DNA of 64,000 bases from positions 1,984,001-2,048,000 of the forward strand of contig NZ_JAFBCF010000001.1 in the NCBI RefSeq assembly GCF_016907535.1. The letters run 5' to 3'. Positions within the stretch are counted from its first letter, which is position 1. Each line of letters begins with the position of its first letter. The notes beneath the pieces were generated by a model. The model had not been told where the DNA came from. It made no database searches and saw only the letters and a list, made by a program, of their open reading frames with translations. The position numbers and the translations under genes are program-made. This document shows, piece after piece, positions 42,210 to 53,696 of the stretch. Source of the stretch: Microlunatus panaciterrae. Its GTDB lineage: Bacteria > Actinomycetota > Actinomycetes > Propionibacteriales > Propionibacteriaceae.

Positions 42210-43715
42210 GTGAGCGACGATTCCCAGAGCATGGCGAGCTCGACAATCCTGGCCTGGGATCATGTCCATTCCGCGTCGCCACGTGAGCAGCGTCCCTGGC
42301 TCGACGGCAGCAAGCCACTGACGCTGCACGAGGACACCCTGATGGTGGCCGTGCCGAGCGACTTCACCCGCAACCAGCTGGAGAACCGGTTCAGGCTCAA
42401 CATCGAGTCCTCGCTGTCGGACTACTACGGCCGGCCGATCCGGGTCGCCGTCATCGTCGACAACACCCTCACCGACGATGCACCACGGCCGCCGGCCTCG
42501 CCGAAGGAGTTCGAGGGGGACTTCGCTGACGAGTCCGGACCGGACCTGGAGGGGTTCGGTCAGACCGGCGACGACTACGGCCAGGTCAGCCAGGGTCACA
42601 GCAACGGTCCGCAGGGGGCACGCTTCGTGCCGCAGCCGATGGGCTCGGACAACGTCGAGCGGGCCCGCCGCGACGCCGATGCGCGGCTGAACCCGAAGTA
42701 CTCGTTCGAGACCTTCGTCATCGGCAGCTCCAACCGCTTCGCCCACGCGGCGGCCGTAGCGGTGGCCGAGGCGCCGGGCAAGGCGTACAACCCGCTGATG
42801 ATCTACGGCGACTCCGGACTGGGCAAGACGCACCTGCTGCACGCCCTCGGCCACTACGTCCGCAACTACTACGACCGGGTCAGGGTGCGCTACGTCTCCA
42901 CCGAGGAGCTCACCAACGACTTCATCAACGCCATCAGCGAAAACAAGACGGCCCAGTTCCGCCGACGCTACCGTGACGTCGACGTCCTGCTGATCGACGA
43001 CATCCAGTTCCTCGAAAGCAAGATCCAGACGCAGGAGGAGTTCTTCCACACCTTCAACACCCTGCACAACGCCCAGAAGCAGATCGTGATGACCTCCGAC
43101 CGGCCGCCGAAGCTGCTGGAGGCGCTGGAGCCGCGGTTGCGCAGCCGGTTCGAGTGGGGGCTGATCACCGACGTGCAGCCGCCGGACCTCGAGACGCGGA
43201 TCGCGATCCTGCGGAAGAAGGCCGCCCAGGAGCGGCTGACGGCGGGCCCCGAGGTGCTCGAGTTCATCGCAAGCCGGATCCAGACCAACATCCGCGAGCT
43301 GGAGGGGGCGTTGATCCGGGTCACGGCGTTCGCCAGCCTCAACCGGCAGCAGGTGGACATGTCGCTGGCGGAGATCGTGCTGAAGGATCTCATCCCCGAA
43401 GGCGCGGACGCCCAGATCACCTCTGGCACGATCATGGCCCAGACCGCGGCCTACTTCGGGCTGACGATCGACGACCTCTCCGGGCAGAGCCGGACCCATG
43501 TCCTGGTCACGGCCCGGCAGATCGCGATGTACCTCTGCCGCGAGCTGACCGACCTGTCGCTGCCCAAGATCGGCCAGCAGTTCGGCGGCCGTGACCACAC
43601 CACGGTCATGCACGCCGACCGCAAGATCCGCACCCTGATGGCCGAACGGCGCAGCGTGTTCAACCAGGTCACCGAGCTGACCAACCGGATCAAGCAGCAG
43701 CCCACCCAGCGCTGA
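42210..43715 (+). CDS. dnaA: Chromosomal replication initiator DnaA
   Basis: A 501-residue DnaA. Domain I covers about 1-85, a Gly/Asp/Gln-rich linker about 86-160, and the AAA+ domain begins near 163 with Walker A GDSGLGKT (200-207) and Walker B LLIDDIQFL. The C-terminal DNA-binding domain has the signature GRDHTTVMHADRKI (about 463-476). It opens oriC by binding DnaA boxes. GTG 42210 gives VSDDSQSMAS; an in-frame start at 42162 is less likely. The domain III/IV sequence is typical of actinobacteria. Confidence 0.96.
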   Translation: MSDDSQSMASSTILAWDHVHSASPREQRPWLDGSKPLTLHEDTLMVAVPSDFTRNQLENRFRLNIESSLSDYYGRPIRVAVIVDNTLTDDAPRPPASPKEFEGDFADESGPDLEGFGQTGDDYGQVSQGHSNGPQGARFVPQPMGSDNVERARRDADARLNPKYSFETFVIGSSNRFAHAAAVAVAEAPGKAYNPLMIYGDSGLGKTHLLHALGHYVRNYYDRVRVRYVSTEELTNDFINAISENKTAQFRRRYRDVDVLLIDDIQFLESKIQTQEEFFHTFNTLHNAQKQIVMTSDRPPKLLEALEPRLRSRFEWGLITDVQPPDLETRIAILRKKAAQERLTAGPEVLEFIASRIQTNIRELEGALIRVTAFASLNRQQVDMSLAEIVLKDLIPEGADAQITSGTIMAQTAAYFGLTIDDLSGQSRTHVLVTARQIAMYLCRELTDLSLPKIGQQFGGRDHTTVMHADRKIRTLMAERRSVFNQVTELTNRIKQQPTQR

Positions 43716-44141
43716 CCGGCGACGACCCCACAGCATGGGGAGAACCCTGTGGACAACTGTGGATGATGGCCGCGCACGTTGGGGAAGTGCCGGGGATGAC
43801 GCCGTCGGCAGCGCAGCTTGTCCCAAGATCCTCCCCGTGTAGTTCTGGCGTTTCCACAGCGTCGGCAGCAGTTCATCTCCCGGCTGACCAGCCAGAACGC
43901 CGGTTATCCACAGAATCCCCAGCACCTATGACTACGACGAGAAGTTACATATCTCTTTGGGGTTCTAAGTCGGTGCGGGCCCGAGCTGTGCACAACCCCC
44001 GAGTAGTTCGGATCCAGCAAGGTGACAGCAGACGCCGCGTCGGTATGATCGTCGGGCCGCCTGGCTACGGGCGCACAGAACGATCAGCGGAGCATCGGCG
44101 CCCGGGTTAACCGTACGATCCGCTCAACTGCAGGAGGCAGA
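43716..44141. other. Origin of replication oriC (dnaA-dnaN interval)
   Basis: A 426-bp gene-free region. DnaA boxes: TGTGGACAA (43748-43756, perfect reverse), TGTGGATGA (43758-43766, degenerate), GTTTCCACA (43850-43858, weak), TTATCCACA (43904-43912, perfect) and TGTGCACAA (43987-43995, one mismatch). An AT-richer segment at about 43927-43970, containing TTACATATCTCTTTGG, is the best candidate for the unwinding element. Position between dnaA and dnaN is the normal actinobacterial oriC. Confidence 0.85.
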
Positions 44142-45302
44142 GTGAAGATTCGACTCGAGCGCGACGTACTGGCCGAGGCCGTCCAATGGGCGGCCCGCAG
44201 TCTGCCGACGCGGCCGAGCGTGCCGATCCTGGCCGGACTGCTGCTGAAGGCCGACGCGTCGGGTGTCACGATGTCGAGCTTCGACTACGAGACGTCGGCG
44301 AAGGTCAGCGTCAAGGCGACGGTGAGTGACGAGGGCGAGGTCCTGGTCTCCGGCCGGCTGCTGGCCGACATCTCCCGTTCGCTGCCGGCCAAGCCGGTCG
44401 ACATCACCGCCGATGACAGCAAGATGGAGCTGGTCTGCGGCAGCGCGAGGTTCACCCTGCAGACGCTGCCGGTGGCCGACTACCCGACCCTGCCGCACAT
44501 GCCCGAGGCGACCGGCGCGGTGCCGAGCGACAGGTTCGCCCAGGCGGTCTCGCAGGTGGTGGTCGCCGCCGGAAGGGACGAGCTGCTGCCGGTGTTCACC
44601 GGCATCCGGATCGAGATCGACGGGGACACCATCTCGCTGCTGGCGACCGACCGGTACCGGATGGCGCTGAAGGAGCTGAACTGGAACCCGGCCTCGACCC
44701 AGGTCGAGGCACAGGCGCTCGTCCCGGCCCGGGTGCTCTCGGAGACGGCGAAGTCGATGACCGCCGGTGAGCAGGTGACCCTCAGCCTGGCCAACTCCTC
44801 GGCCGGTGACGGCATCATCGGCTTCGAGGGCGACGGCGTCGGCGGCGTGCGGCAGACCACCACCCGGCTGCTGGACGGGGAGTTCCCCAAGGTCCGGCAC
44901 ATCATGAACACCCAGGCGGCCATGAACGTCCGGGTGAACACCGCCGAGATGATCGCGGCGGCCCGCCGGGTGGCCCTGGTGGCCGAACGGAACACCTCGC
45001 TGCGGATGCTGATCGGCGACGGCGCGGTCACTCTGGAGGCCGCCACCGGGGACCAGGCACAGGCGTCGGAGGCGATCGAGGCCACCATCGAGCAGGTGGA
45101 CGGCGGAGCGCAGGCGGTGACCGCGGCCGGCTTCAACCCCAGCTATCTGCTGGACGCGCTGGGCGCCTTCGACACCCCGTACGTCAACTTCGCCTTCACC
45201 GCCCCGAGCAAGCCGTGCCAGCTCACCGGTCTGGCCGAGCTGGACGGCGAGCCGCTCGCCGACTACCGGCATGTGATCATGTTGATGCGGCTGCCCGGCT
45301 AG
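44142..45302 (+). CDS. dnaN: DNA polymerase III sliding clamp, beta subunit
   Basis: A 386-residue clamp with three repeated domains starting MKIRLERDVLAEAVQWAARS and ending YRHVIMLMRLPG, the conserved MPMRL-type tail. It encircles DNA and tethers polymerase. GTG 44142 has AGGAGG 6 bases upstream. Followed by a 26-bp palindrome and a second hairpin. Confidence 0.96.
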   Translation: MKIRLERDVLAEAVQWAARSLPTRPSVPILAGLLLKADASGVTMSSFDYETSAKVSVKATVSDEGEVLVSGRLLADISRSLPAKPVDITADDSKMELVCGSARFTLQTLPVADYPTLPHMPEATGAVPSDRFAQAVSQVVVAAGRDELLPVFTGIRIEIDGDTISLLATDRYRMALKELNWNPASTQVEAQALVPARVLSETAKSMTAGEQVTLSLANSSAGDGIIGFEGDGVGGVRQTTTRLLDGEFPKVRHIMNTQAAMNVRVNTAEMIAAARRVALVAERNTSLRMLIGDGAVTLEAATGDQAQASEAIEATIEQVDGGAQAVTAAGFNPSYLLDALGAFDTPYVNFAFTAPSKPCQLTGLAELDGEPLADYRHVIMLMRLPG

Positions 45303-45329
45303 CCCGCTTCGGGGGTCGGTCGTTGGTTC

Positions 45330-45355
45330 GGTTTCCCAAGTCGACTTGGGAAACC
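45330..45355. promoter_or_regulatory. Perfect 26-bp palindrome between dnaN and gnd
   Basis: Left arm GGTTTCCCAAGTC is followed directly by its reverse complement with no loop. A loop-free perfect palindrome favours a protein-binding site over a terminator, though it may also fold as a hairpin. It lies 76 bp upstream of gnd. Confidence 0.6.
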
Positions 45356-45363
45356 CTCACTCA

Positions 45364-45383
45364 GCCAGGCAGATTCGCCTGGC
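45364..45383 (+). terminator. Short hairpin between dnaN and gnd
   Basis: GCCAGGC (45364-45370) and GCCTGGC (45377-45383) with a 6-base loop, just after the 26-bp palindrome. Could end dnaN transcripts or sit in the gnd leader. Confidence 0.4.
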
Positions 45384-45431
45384 AGAGTGACAGGAAGCCG
45401 TGCACAGTGCGGGGTACGAGAGGAGAGGCAC

Positions 45432-46328
45432 ATGGAGATCGGACTCGTCGGCCTGGGCAAGATGGGCGGCAACATGCGCCAGCGCATCCGCGCCGGGGGG
45501 CACACGGTGATCGGCTTCGACACCAACCAGGACATCTCCGACGCCAAGGACCTGCCGGACCTGGTGTCGCAGTTCACCCAGAGCCCCAAGGTGGTCTGGG
45601 TGATGGTGCCGGTGCAGGCCATCGACCCGGTCGTCGACCAGCTGGCCGACCTCCTGGACGAGGGTGACATCATCATCGACGGCGGCAACACCCTGTGGTC
45701 CGATGACCGGGTACGGGCCGACAAGCTCGCCGAGAAGGGAATCCACTTCCTCGACTGTGGCGTCTCGGGTGGCGTCTGGGGCCTCGAGAACGGCTATGCA
45801 CTGATGGTGGGCGGCGACGAGGCCGATGTCGCGACCGTGCAGCCCGTCTTCGACGCGCTCAAGCCGGTCGGCGACTTCGGCTTCGTGCACGCCGGCCCGC
45901 ACGGCGCCGGCCACTTCGCCAAGATGGTGCACAACGGCATGGAGTACGCGATCATGCAGGCCTACGCCGAGGGCTGGGAGCTGCTGGAGACCGCGGACGT
46001 GGTCACCGACGTGCCGGCGACGTTCGAGTCGTGGCGGGAGGGCACCGTGATCCGGTCCTGGCTGCTGGACCTGATGGTGCGGGCGCTCAAGGCTGACAAC
46101 GACCTGTCGGAGATCAAGGGCTACGCGGAGGACTCCGGCGAGGGCCGGTGGATGGTCGACGCGGCGATCGACCTGGCGGTGCCGGTGCCGGCGCTGACGG
46201 CGGCCCTGTTCGCCCGCTTCGTCTCCCGGCAGGACGAGTCGCCGGCCATGAAGATGGTCGCCGCCATGCGCAACCAGTTCGGCGGTCACGCCGTCAAGAC
46301 CGAGTCGCCCAGCCTGGACGACGTCTAG
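45432..46328 (+). CDS. gnd: 6-phosphogluconate dehydrogenase (decarboxylating), short form
   Basis: A 298-residue enzyme with the N-terminal NAD(P) motif GLVGLGKMGGNMRQR and the substrate motif DCGVSGGVWGLENGYALMVG. The conserved catalytic Lys lies in GHFAKMVHNGMEYAIMQAY. It oxidises 6-phosphogluconate to ribulose 5-phosphate. The short form (about 300 rather than 470 residues) is common in actinobacteria, where gnd sits between dnaN and recF. GGAGAGG precedes the ATG. Confidence 0.93.
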   Translation: MEIGLVGLGKMGGNMRQRIRAGGHTVIGFDTNQDISDAKDLPDLVSQFTQSPKVVWVMVPVQAIDPVVDQLADLLDEGDIIIDGGNTLWSDDRVRADKLAEKGIHFLDCGVSGGVWGLENGYALMVGGDEADVATVQPVFDALKPVGDFGFVHAGPHGAGHFAKMVHNGMEYAIMQAYAEGWELLETADVVTDVPATFESWREGTVIRSWLLDLMVRALKADNDLSEIKGYAEDSGEGRWMVDAAIDLAVPVPALTAALFARFVSRQDESPAMKMVAAMRNQFGGHAVKTESPSLDDV

Positions 46329-46337
46329 GCTGCGTAG

Positions 46338-47486
46338 GTGTTCGTCGATCATCTTCAGCTGGCCGACTTCCGGTCGTACGTGGGGGTCGACGTGCCGCTG
46401 GGTGCCGGCGTGACGATCTTCGTCGGCGCCAACGGCCAGGGCAAGACCAACCTGGTCGAGGCGATCGAGTATCTGTCCACCCTGTCTTCGCACCGGGTGT
46501 CGTCCGATCTGCCGCTGGTCCGCGCCGGCTGTGAACGGGCGGTCGTCCGAGCCCGGGTGCAGGCGGGCCGCGACGACGAGCGGCAGCTGCAGCTGGAGAT
46601 CGAGATCAGCCCGGGTAAGGCCAACCGGGCCAGGTTGAACCGGTCCCCGCTGCCGCGGCCGCGGGAGATTCTGGGGCTGCTGCGGACGGTGATGTTCTCG
46701 CCCGAGGACCTGGCCATCGTCAAGGGCGACCCCAGCGAGCGCCGCCGGTTCCTCGACGAGCTGGTGGTCTCCCGCTGGCCACGGATGGCCGGCGTCCGCG
46801 GCGACTACGACCGCGTCCTGAGACAGCGCAACACCCTGCTGAAGTCGCTCAGTGGTCGCCGGTTCTCCCGGGCCGAGCGGGACGACCCGCACGCCGAGTC
46901 CACGCTGGAGGTCTGGGACTCCCACCTGGCCAAGGTGGGCGGTGAGCTGCTGGAGGCGCGGCTGGCGACGCTCACCGCCCTGATGCCGCACGCCAGCAAG
47001 GCGTACGCCGACATCGCACCGACCAACAACGAGGCGACGGCGACCTACAAGACGACGCTGGAGCTGGGCGAGCTGACCCGGCGGGACGACCTGGCTGAGG
47101 TGTTGCGGGCCGCCATGCAGGAGCGGCGGGTCGACGAGATCCAGCGCGGTGTGTCTTTGGTCGGCCCGCACCGCGACGACGTCGAGCTGGTCCTTGGTGC
47201 GCTGCCGGCCAAGGGCTACGCCAGCCACGGCGAGTCCTGGTCGTTCGCGCTGGCGTTGAAGCTGGGCAGCTTCCACCTGCTCAGGGCCGACGGGGTGGAG
47301 CCGGTGCTGGTGCTGGACGACGTCTTCGCCGAACTCGACAGCACCCGCCGCGAGCGGCTGGCGGCCGGGGTGTCCGACGCGGAGCAGGTGCTGGTGACGG
47401 CGGCCGTCGGTGCCGACGTGCCCGAGCTGTTGCAAGGGCGACGCTACGTCGTCGGTGGCGGGGAGGTCAGCGCTGATGCTGCCTGA
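46338..47486 (+). CDS. recF: DNA replication and repair protein RecF
   Basis: A 382-residue SMC-like ATPase. N-terminal [12 protein letters not shown], Walker [18 protein letters not shown], and C-terminal signature [12 protein letters not shown] with Walker [18 protein letters not shown]. It helps load RecA at gaps. GTG start 9 bp after gnd; its stop overlaps the next gene by 11 bp. Confidence 0.95.
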   Translation: MFVDHLQLADFRSYVGVDVPLGAGVTIFVGANGQGKTNLVEAIEYLSTLSSHRVSSDLPLVRAGCERAVVRARVQAGRDDERQLQLEIEISPGKANRARLNRSPLPRPREILGLLRTVMFSPEDLAIVKGDPSERRRFLDELVVSRWPRMAGVRGDYDRVLRQRNTLLKSLSGRRFSRAERDDPHAESTLEVWDSHLAKVGGELLEARLATLTALMPHASKAYADIAPTNNEATATYKTTLELGELTRRDDLAEVLRAAMQERRVDEIQRGVSLVGPHRDDVELVLGALPAKGYASHGESWSFALALKLGSFHLLRADGVEPVLVLDDVFAELDSTRRERLAAGVSDAEQVLVTAAVGADVPELLQGRRYVVGGGEVSADAA

Positions 47487-48051
47487 CACCACCAACGGCG
47501 GCCCGAGTAACGATGGCGCGGGCAGCGAGAAGGAGCCGGTCGAGCCTGCGCGAGGCGTCACGCATGAACCGACCGGTCTCGGGCTTGCCCGCGAGATCGC
47601 CAACTCGGTTGCCGCCGGATCCAAGGGCCGCCGCCGGCGCCGCCGCCCGGCCCGGTCGCCCGATCCGTCGCATTCGGGCGCCCATCCCGACGACCGCGAC
47701 CCACAGCCGCTGTCGGCGGCGATGGGCCGGCTGGTCGACTCGAAGGGTTGGTCGCGGGAGATCAACGTGCACGTCCTGCTCGGTCGCTGGCCGGTGCTGG
47801 TCGGCCCCACCAACGCTGCCCATTCAGCCCCGGTCGGCTACACCGACACCGTGCTGACCGTCCGCGCCGACTCGACCGTCTGGGCGACGTCGCTGCGGTC
47901 GATGGCGCCGCAGCTGGTGGCCAAGCTCAATGCCGAGCTCGGCGACGGCACGGTCACCTCGGTCAAGGTCCTCGGCCCGGAGGCGCCGTCCTGGAAGAAG
48001 GGCCGGCTGTCGGTCCGAGACGGCCGCGGTCCCCGCGACACCTACGGCTGA
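47476..48051 (+). CDS. dciA: DUF721/DciA family replication protein
   Basis: A 191-residue protein with a charged, disordered first half and a C-terminal DUF721/DciA domain (about 95-175: [20 protein letters not shown], then [20 protein letters not shown]). DciA loads or stimulates the replicative helicase DnaB in most bacteria. ATG 47476 overlaps the recF stop, with GGAGG upstream. Synteny between recF and gyrB supports the name. Confidence 0.88.
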   Translation: MLPDTTNGGPSNDGAGSEKEPVEPARGVTHEPTGLGLAREIANSVAAGSKGRRRRRRPARSPDPSHSGAHPDDRDPQPLSAAMGRLVDSKGWSREINVHVLLGRWPVLVGPTNAAHSAPVGYTDTVLTVRADSTVWATSLRSMAPQLVAKLNAELGDGTVTSVKVLGPEAPSWKKGRLSVRDGRGPRDTYG

Positions 48052-48115
48052 GCAGCGACCGCCTCCCCAACGCGTCCGATGAGGTGGCCCGGGGGGTCAA
48101 CTAGGATGCGGGGCG

Positions 48116-49474
48116 ATGAACCCACTCGCTCTGGTCTGGGCCGACATCCGGACGCTGGTCGTCGACACCGGACGGCTCTGGTGGCGACTCCTGCCGCAGC
48201 TGGTGGCGCTCTATCTGCTCGGCTGGCTGGGCTACCAGTTGGCCCTCAAACTGGCCGTTGCCGCCGGCGACCTGAGCGCCTGGCTGGCCCTGGTGGTCTT
48301 CTCCTTCGGCTTCCTGAGCAAGCTGGGCGCCATCATCCTGATGTTGCGGCTGGCCGGCCGGGAGCTGCACATCAAGGAGCTGATCCCGCCGGAGGAACGG
48401 GTTGAGGACCGTCGCGACGATGGCATCAGCCATCTGCTGGCGATCACCCTGCTGCCCTTCCTCGGCATCTACGCCGCCTTCGGTGAGGTGGCCAAGGCCG
48501 CCGACGAGCTGGCCACCGAGCAGCTGGGCCGCAACGGGGTCTTCGGCGACAACGACACCGTTCTCGGCGTGCTCTATGACGCGGCCACGAAGCATCCGGT
48601 CCGGCTGGCGGCGATCGTGGTTGGCGTCTACGCACTGAGGAGGCTGGTCGACCTGCTGCACGAGCGGACCGACTGGCGCCCGCTCGGGGTCGTCGTCGCC
48701 CTGATCGAGTCCTTCTTCATGTTGCTCGTCATCCTGGGGGCGCAACGGCTGTTCCAGTCCTTCATGATCTGGGTGACCGACCGGGCCATTGTGGGATGGT
48801 TCGCCAGCTTCCGGGATCGGCTCGCCGATTTGCTGTCGGTCCTCAAGATCGACCTGCCGGCGGTGCTGGTCGCCGTCGGGGATTTCCTCTCCGAGCAGGT
48901 CTGGCCGGCGTTCGCCGACGTTCTGAGCCAGCCGATCAGCTGGTTGGCGGTGGCGGCGCTGATCTTCGGCTCGAACGTGATCTCCATCGCGGAACTGTGG
49001 CGCAAGGGCCAACCGATAGCCAGCCGGGCACCCGGGGCACGGCGGGTGGCCAGGGTCGGGGCTCGGCTGCCGCTCCGGGCAGGGCAGCCACCGATCGGAA
49101 TGGCCCGCGTCGGCAGCGAGATCAGGGCGGCGTTCCTGGGCGACATCGACGACAAGTATCTGCCGACGTTCCACTCGATCCGGCTGGTGCTGCGTGCCGG
49201 GGCCGTCTTCCTGGGTGCGTACGTGCTGGTGTACGCCATCCAGGAGATCCTGCAGAACTACCTGCATACGCTGGTGATCACCCTGGTCGGGGGGCATCTG
49301 GTGGGCTTCTGGCAGGTCACCTCACCGATCTTCGACCTGGTGTACACCCTGCCCTTCGAACCGCTGCGGATCTGCCTGCTGGCGGTGGCCTTCCACCGCT
49401 GCCTGCTGGTGTTCCTGTCGCGCGCGCATCCGCAGGACCGGGTCGCGCTGCCGGAGCTGGCGGGGGTGCGATGA
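48116..49474 (+). CDS. Polytopic membrane protein of unknown function (dciA-gyrB cluster, gene 1)
   Basis: A 452-residue protein with about nine hydrophobic segments. Five lie in the N-terminal half (around 25-47, 53-80, 103-125, 160-180 and 187-210) and about four in the C-terminal half (around 278-296, 357-380, 385-405 and 418-435). A basic soluble stretch (RAPGARRVARVGARLPLRAG) lies between. No transporter or enzyme motif is recognised. Its stop overlaps the next gene's ATG by 4 bp. This cluster is not in the usual recF-dciA-gyrB order. Confidence 0.75.
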   Translation: MNPLALVWADIRTLVVDTGRLWWRLLPQLVALYLLGWLGYQLALKLAVAAGDLSAWLALVVFSFGFLSKLGAIILMLRLAGRELHIKELIPPEERVEDRRDDGISHLLAITLLPFLGIYAAFGEVAKAADELATEQLGRNGVFGDNDTVLGVLYDAATKHPVRLAAIVVGVYALRRLVDLLHERTDWRPLGVVVALIESFFMLLVILGAQRLFQSFMIWVTDRAIVGWFASFRDRLADLLSVLKIDLPAVLVAVGDFLSEQVWPAFADVLSQPISWLAVAALIFGSNVISIAELWRKGQPIASRAPGARRVARVGARLPLRAGQPPIGMARVGSEIRAAFLGDIDDKYLPTFHSIRLVLRAGAVFLGAYVLVYAIQEILQNYLHTLVITLVGGHLVGFWQVTSPIFDLVYTLPFEPLRICLLAVAFHRCLLVFLSRAHPQDRVALPELAGVR

Positions 49475-50052
49475 GCATGTCCCAGAATGGGCGGGCCAAG
49501 ATCGTGTCCGTGCTGGTGGCCTTCGCCTGCGTCGTGATTGCCGCCATCGGGCTGAAGGTGAGTGAGCCGGCGGAGGACTTCGACGACATCAACGGCACCA
49601 TCGGCCGCCCAGTGCGCATCAACGGTGCGGACCTCCTGGTGACCAGGGTCCAGACCGGCACCAGGATCGCTCACCGCGGGGAGGTCGCGGCCACCACCGC
49701 CGGGATGTTCGTCGTCGTCCGGGTGGTGCTCAGGGCGCCCGACCAGAGTGCCGCGCTCTCCGGAGCGGAACTGGCCAGCGGCAAGCGGGTCTATGCCAGC
49801 TACACGTCGTTGGGCTCACTGCGGGCCGAGGCCGGTTTCGAGCAGCAGGCCGACCTGGTCTTCGAGGTCGACCCGGCGCGGATCGACGACCTGACCCTGC
49901 GGATCTGGCAGCGCGAGATCGTCCACGGAATCAGCCAGCGGGCGCTGGTCACTCTCGGAATCACCCGCAGCAACGCCGAGCAGTGGCGCACCGGAGCAGC
50001 CGACCGGACCCTGGACACCGAGGAGTACGGCAGCAGCAGGGCGATTCCATGA
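49471..50052 (+). CDS. Membrane-anchored extracytoplasmic protein (cluster gene 2)
   Basis: A 193-residue protein with one N-terminal helix (about 9-28: AKIVSVLVAFACVVIAAIGL) and a beta-rich outside domain (INGADLLVTRVQTGTRIAHR, then GMFVVVRVVLRAPDQSAALS). The pattern resembles DUF4352-like immunoglobulin-type folds, but the match is weak. Coupled to its neighbours by 4-bp overlaps at both ends. Confidence 0.72.
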   Translation: MSMSQNGRAKIVSVLVAFACVVIAAIGLKVSEPAEDFDDINGTIGRPVRINGADLLVTRVQTGTRIAHRGEVAATTAGMFVVVRVVLRAPDQSAALSGAELASGKRVYASYTSLGSLRAEAGFEQQADLVFEVDPARIDDLTLRIWQREIVHGISQRALVTLGITRSNAEQWRTGAADRTLDTEEYGSSRAIP

Positions 50053-50576
50053 GCAGCCTGCCGGAGCGAGCCCGGGCCTGGCTGTTGGCGGCCTGCGCGG
50101 CGATGCTGGTGGGCATCTACCTGACGGTCTGGACCACCTATGCCGCGATGCACACCGAGTCGCGCTACCAGCAGCTGGCTCCCGGGCAGACGGCGACCAC
50201 CCAGGGCGTGAGCTATCGGGTGCTGTCCCTGGCGCAGACCAGGACGCTCGCCTCGAGTGACGGGGAGGACGTGCCGGCACCCGCGAACACGGTCTTCGTG
50301 GTCGCCCGGGTGCAGGTGGTGGTGGACGACATCAAGTCGGACTGGTTCTGCAAGACGGATCTGGTCGGACCGGAGGGGCGCACCTGGGAGAACTACGACG
50401 ACTACGTCCAGCGCACACTTCCGGGCTACTGCGACAGTGCGCAGATGCAGTCGGCCAGCCCGTACGTCTACGAGCAGATCTACCAGGTCCCGGAGAGCTT
50501 CGCCGGCTCGCTGTACGGACTGGGCGTCGAGCCCTATACCGGCGCACCGTTGATGGTGATCAGTCCGGCCCGCTGA
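50049..50576 (+). CDS. Membrane-anchored extracytoplasmic protein (cluster gene 3)
   Basis: A 175-residue protein with an N-terminal helix at about 10-31 and an outside beta-domain. FVVARVQVVVDDIKSDWFCK and GPEGRTWENYDDYVQ suggest a fold like that of gene 2. Two Cys residues (WFCKTD and GYCDS) could form a disulfide. ATG overlaps the previous stop by 4 bp. Confidence 0.72.
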   Translation: MSSLPERARAWLLAACAAMLVGIYLTVWTTYAAMHTESRYQQLAPGQTATTQGVSYRVLSLAQTRTLASSDGEDVPAPANTVFVVARVQVVVDDIKSDWFCKTDLVGPEGRTWENYDDYVQRTLPGYCDSAQMQSASPYVYEQIYQVPESFAGSLYGLGVEPYTGAPLMVISPAR

Positions 50577-50606
50577 GCCGGCGGACCGTCGCCGGCGGGT
50601 CGATGA

Positions 50607-51293
50607 TCAGCTGCTCTCCTCCGGCAGCACCGTGACCGGAAGGTGCAGGTGGTAGGCGTACTTGGAGTTCTTCCATCCCTTCTCGCCCTGTCCGGTGAGG
50701 GTCCGGTTGCCGAACTCCAGGATGAAGACGCCGAACCGGATCGTCCGGGCCGGGCGGTAGTCGGCGCTGAACTTGAACGTCACCTGGAACCTGGTCGGGG
50801 GCAGGCCGGGCGTGAACGTGCTGGCACCGGTGAAGGACTCACCGGTCCCGATCTTGATCGACTCCGGGTCCTGCGTCTGGGAGGAGTTCGGGTCCCGGGC
50901 GACGAACATGCCGGAGCTCCCGGAGTATTCGGGGGCGATGCTCTCGTCGGCCGTCGTCCGGCCGGTGCCCACCATGATGACCTCCCAGTAGTACGTGTCG
51001 TCGAAGTCCTTCTTCCGCTGGGCGGTCGCCTCGGAGAACGTCAGCTCGAACGGGCCGGTCTCCAGCACGGTGCCAGGGGCACGGTCCTTGAGCAGGTCGG
51101 TGCGCCTGCCGAAGGCGCCGAATCCCCAGAGCAGGCCGACCACCAGCGACAGCACCAGCACCGAGACCCCGACGACAACCGACACGGACCGGTGCAGCTC
51201 GTCACCGGGCCGATCGCGGTCGTCCGGGGGAGCCCAGGCGGGGTCGACCCAGGACGGGTCGGCAGCTGCTGAGGTGTGGGGGTCCTGGGACAC
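50607..51293 (-). CDS. Membrane-anchored extracytoplasmic protein (cluster gene 4, convergent)
   Basis: A 228-residue protein: cytosolic Pro/Asp-rich N-terminus (about 1-35), one helix at about 36-60 (VSVVVGVSVLVLSLVVGLLW), then an outside beta-rich domain (GPFELTFSEATAQRKKDFDD, VIMVGTGRTTADESIAPEYS). It shares the one-helix-plus-beta-domain design of genes 2 and 3 and converges on them with a 30-bp gap. Function unknown. Confidence 0.7.
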   Translation of the reverse strand: MSQDPHTSAAADPSWVDPAWAPPDDRDRPGDELHRSVSVVVGVSVLVLSLVVGLLWGFGAFGRRTDLLKDRAPGTVLETGPFELTFSEATAQRKKDFDDTYYWEVIMVGTGRTTADESIAPEYSGSSGMFVARDPNSSQTQDPESIKIGTGESFTGASTFTPGLPPTRFQVTFKFSADYRPARTIRFGVFILEFGNRTLTGQGEKGWKNSKYAYHLHLPVTVLPEESS

Positions 51294-51638
51294 CCGGACA
51301 GTCTAGGGCTGGCCGGTGCGCACAGGGTCGGCGAGGCGGTTGGCGCGGCGCCGGTTTCGGCGCATTAGAGCTTCCAGCAGCCCCGGGTACGTATCCGCCC
51401 TCTCGGACCACCCTGTCAGGCGTCCCAAACCGGGCCCACAGGGCTGTGGATGGCTGTCTGGTGTCCACAGAGGGCCTCCGCGTGCGCGATTTGGAGTCTG
51501 GACACGGTAAGATGGACACATCTACGACGGTCGGGCCAGCAGGTCCGACCAGCCCGCAATGACAGTGCCGCTCCATCCTCGACACCCTGACCAGGGTCCA
51601 GGTGCGAGCGGCGCGCGCGTGACAGGAGCCCCTTGCCA
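51294..51638 (+). promoter_or_regulatory. gyrB leader and promoter region
   Basis: A 345-bp gene-free stretch. It contains GTGTCCACA (51461-51469, 8 of 9 to the DnaA box TTGTCCACA), a TAAGAT at 51508-51513 that could be a -10 element without a clear -35, and an inverted repeat GGTCGG/CCGACC around 51530-51550. AGGAG at 51624-51628 precedes gyrB. Nothing else is recognised. Confidence 0.4.
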
Positions 51639-53666
<2,028 letters not shown>

Positions 53667-53696
53667 TCGACGACTGGCCGAACCAAGGAGTGTTGA

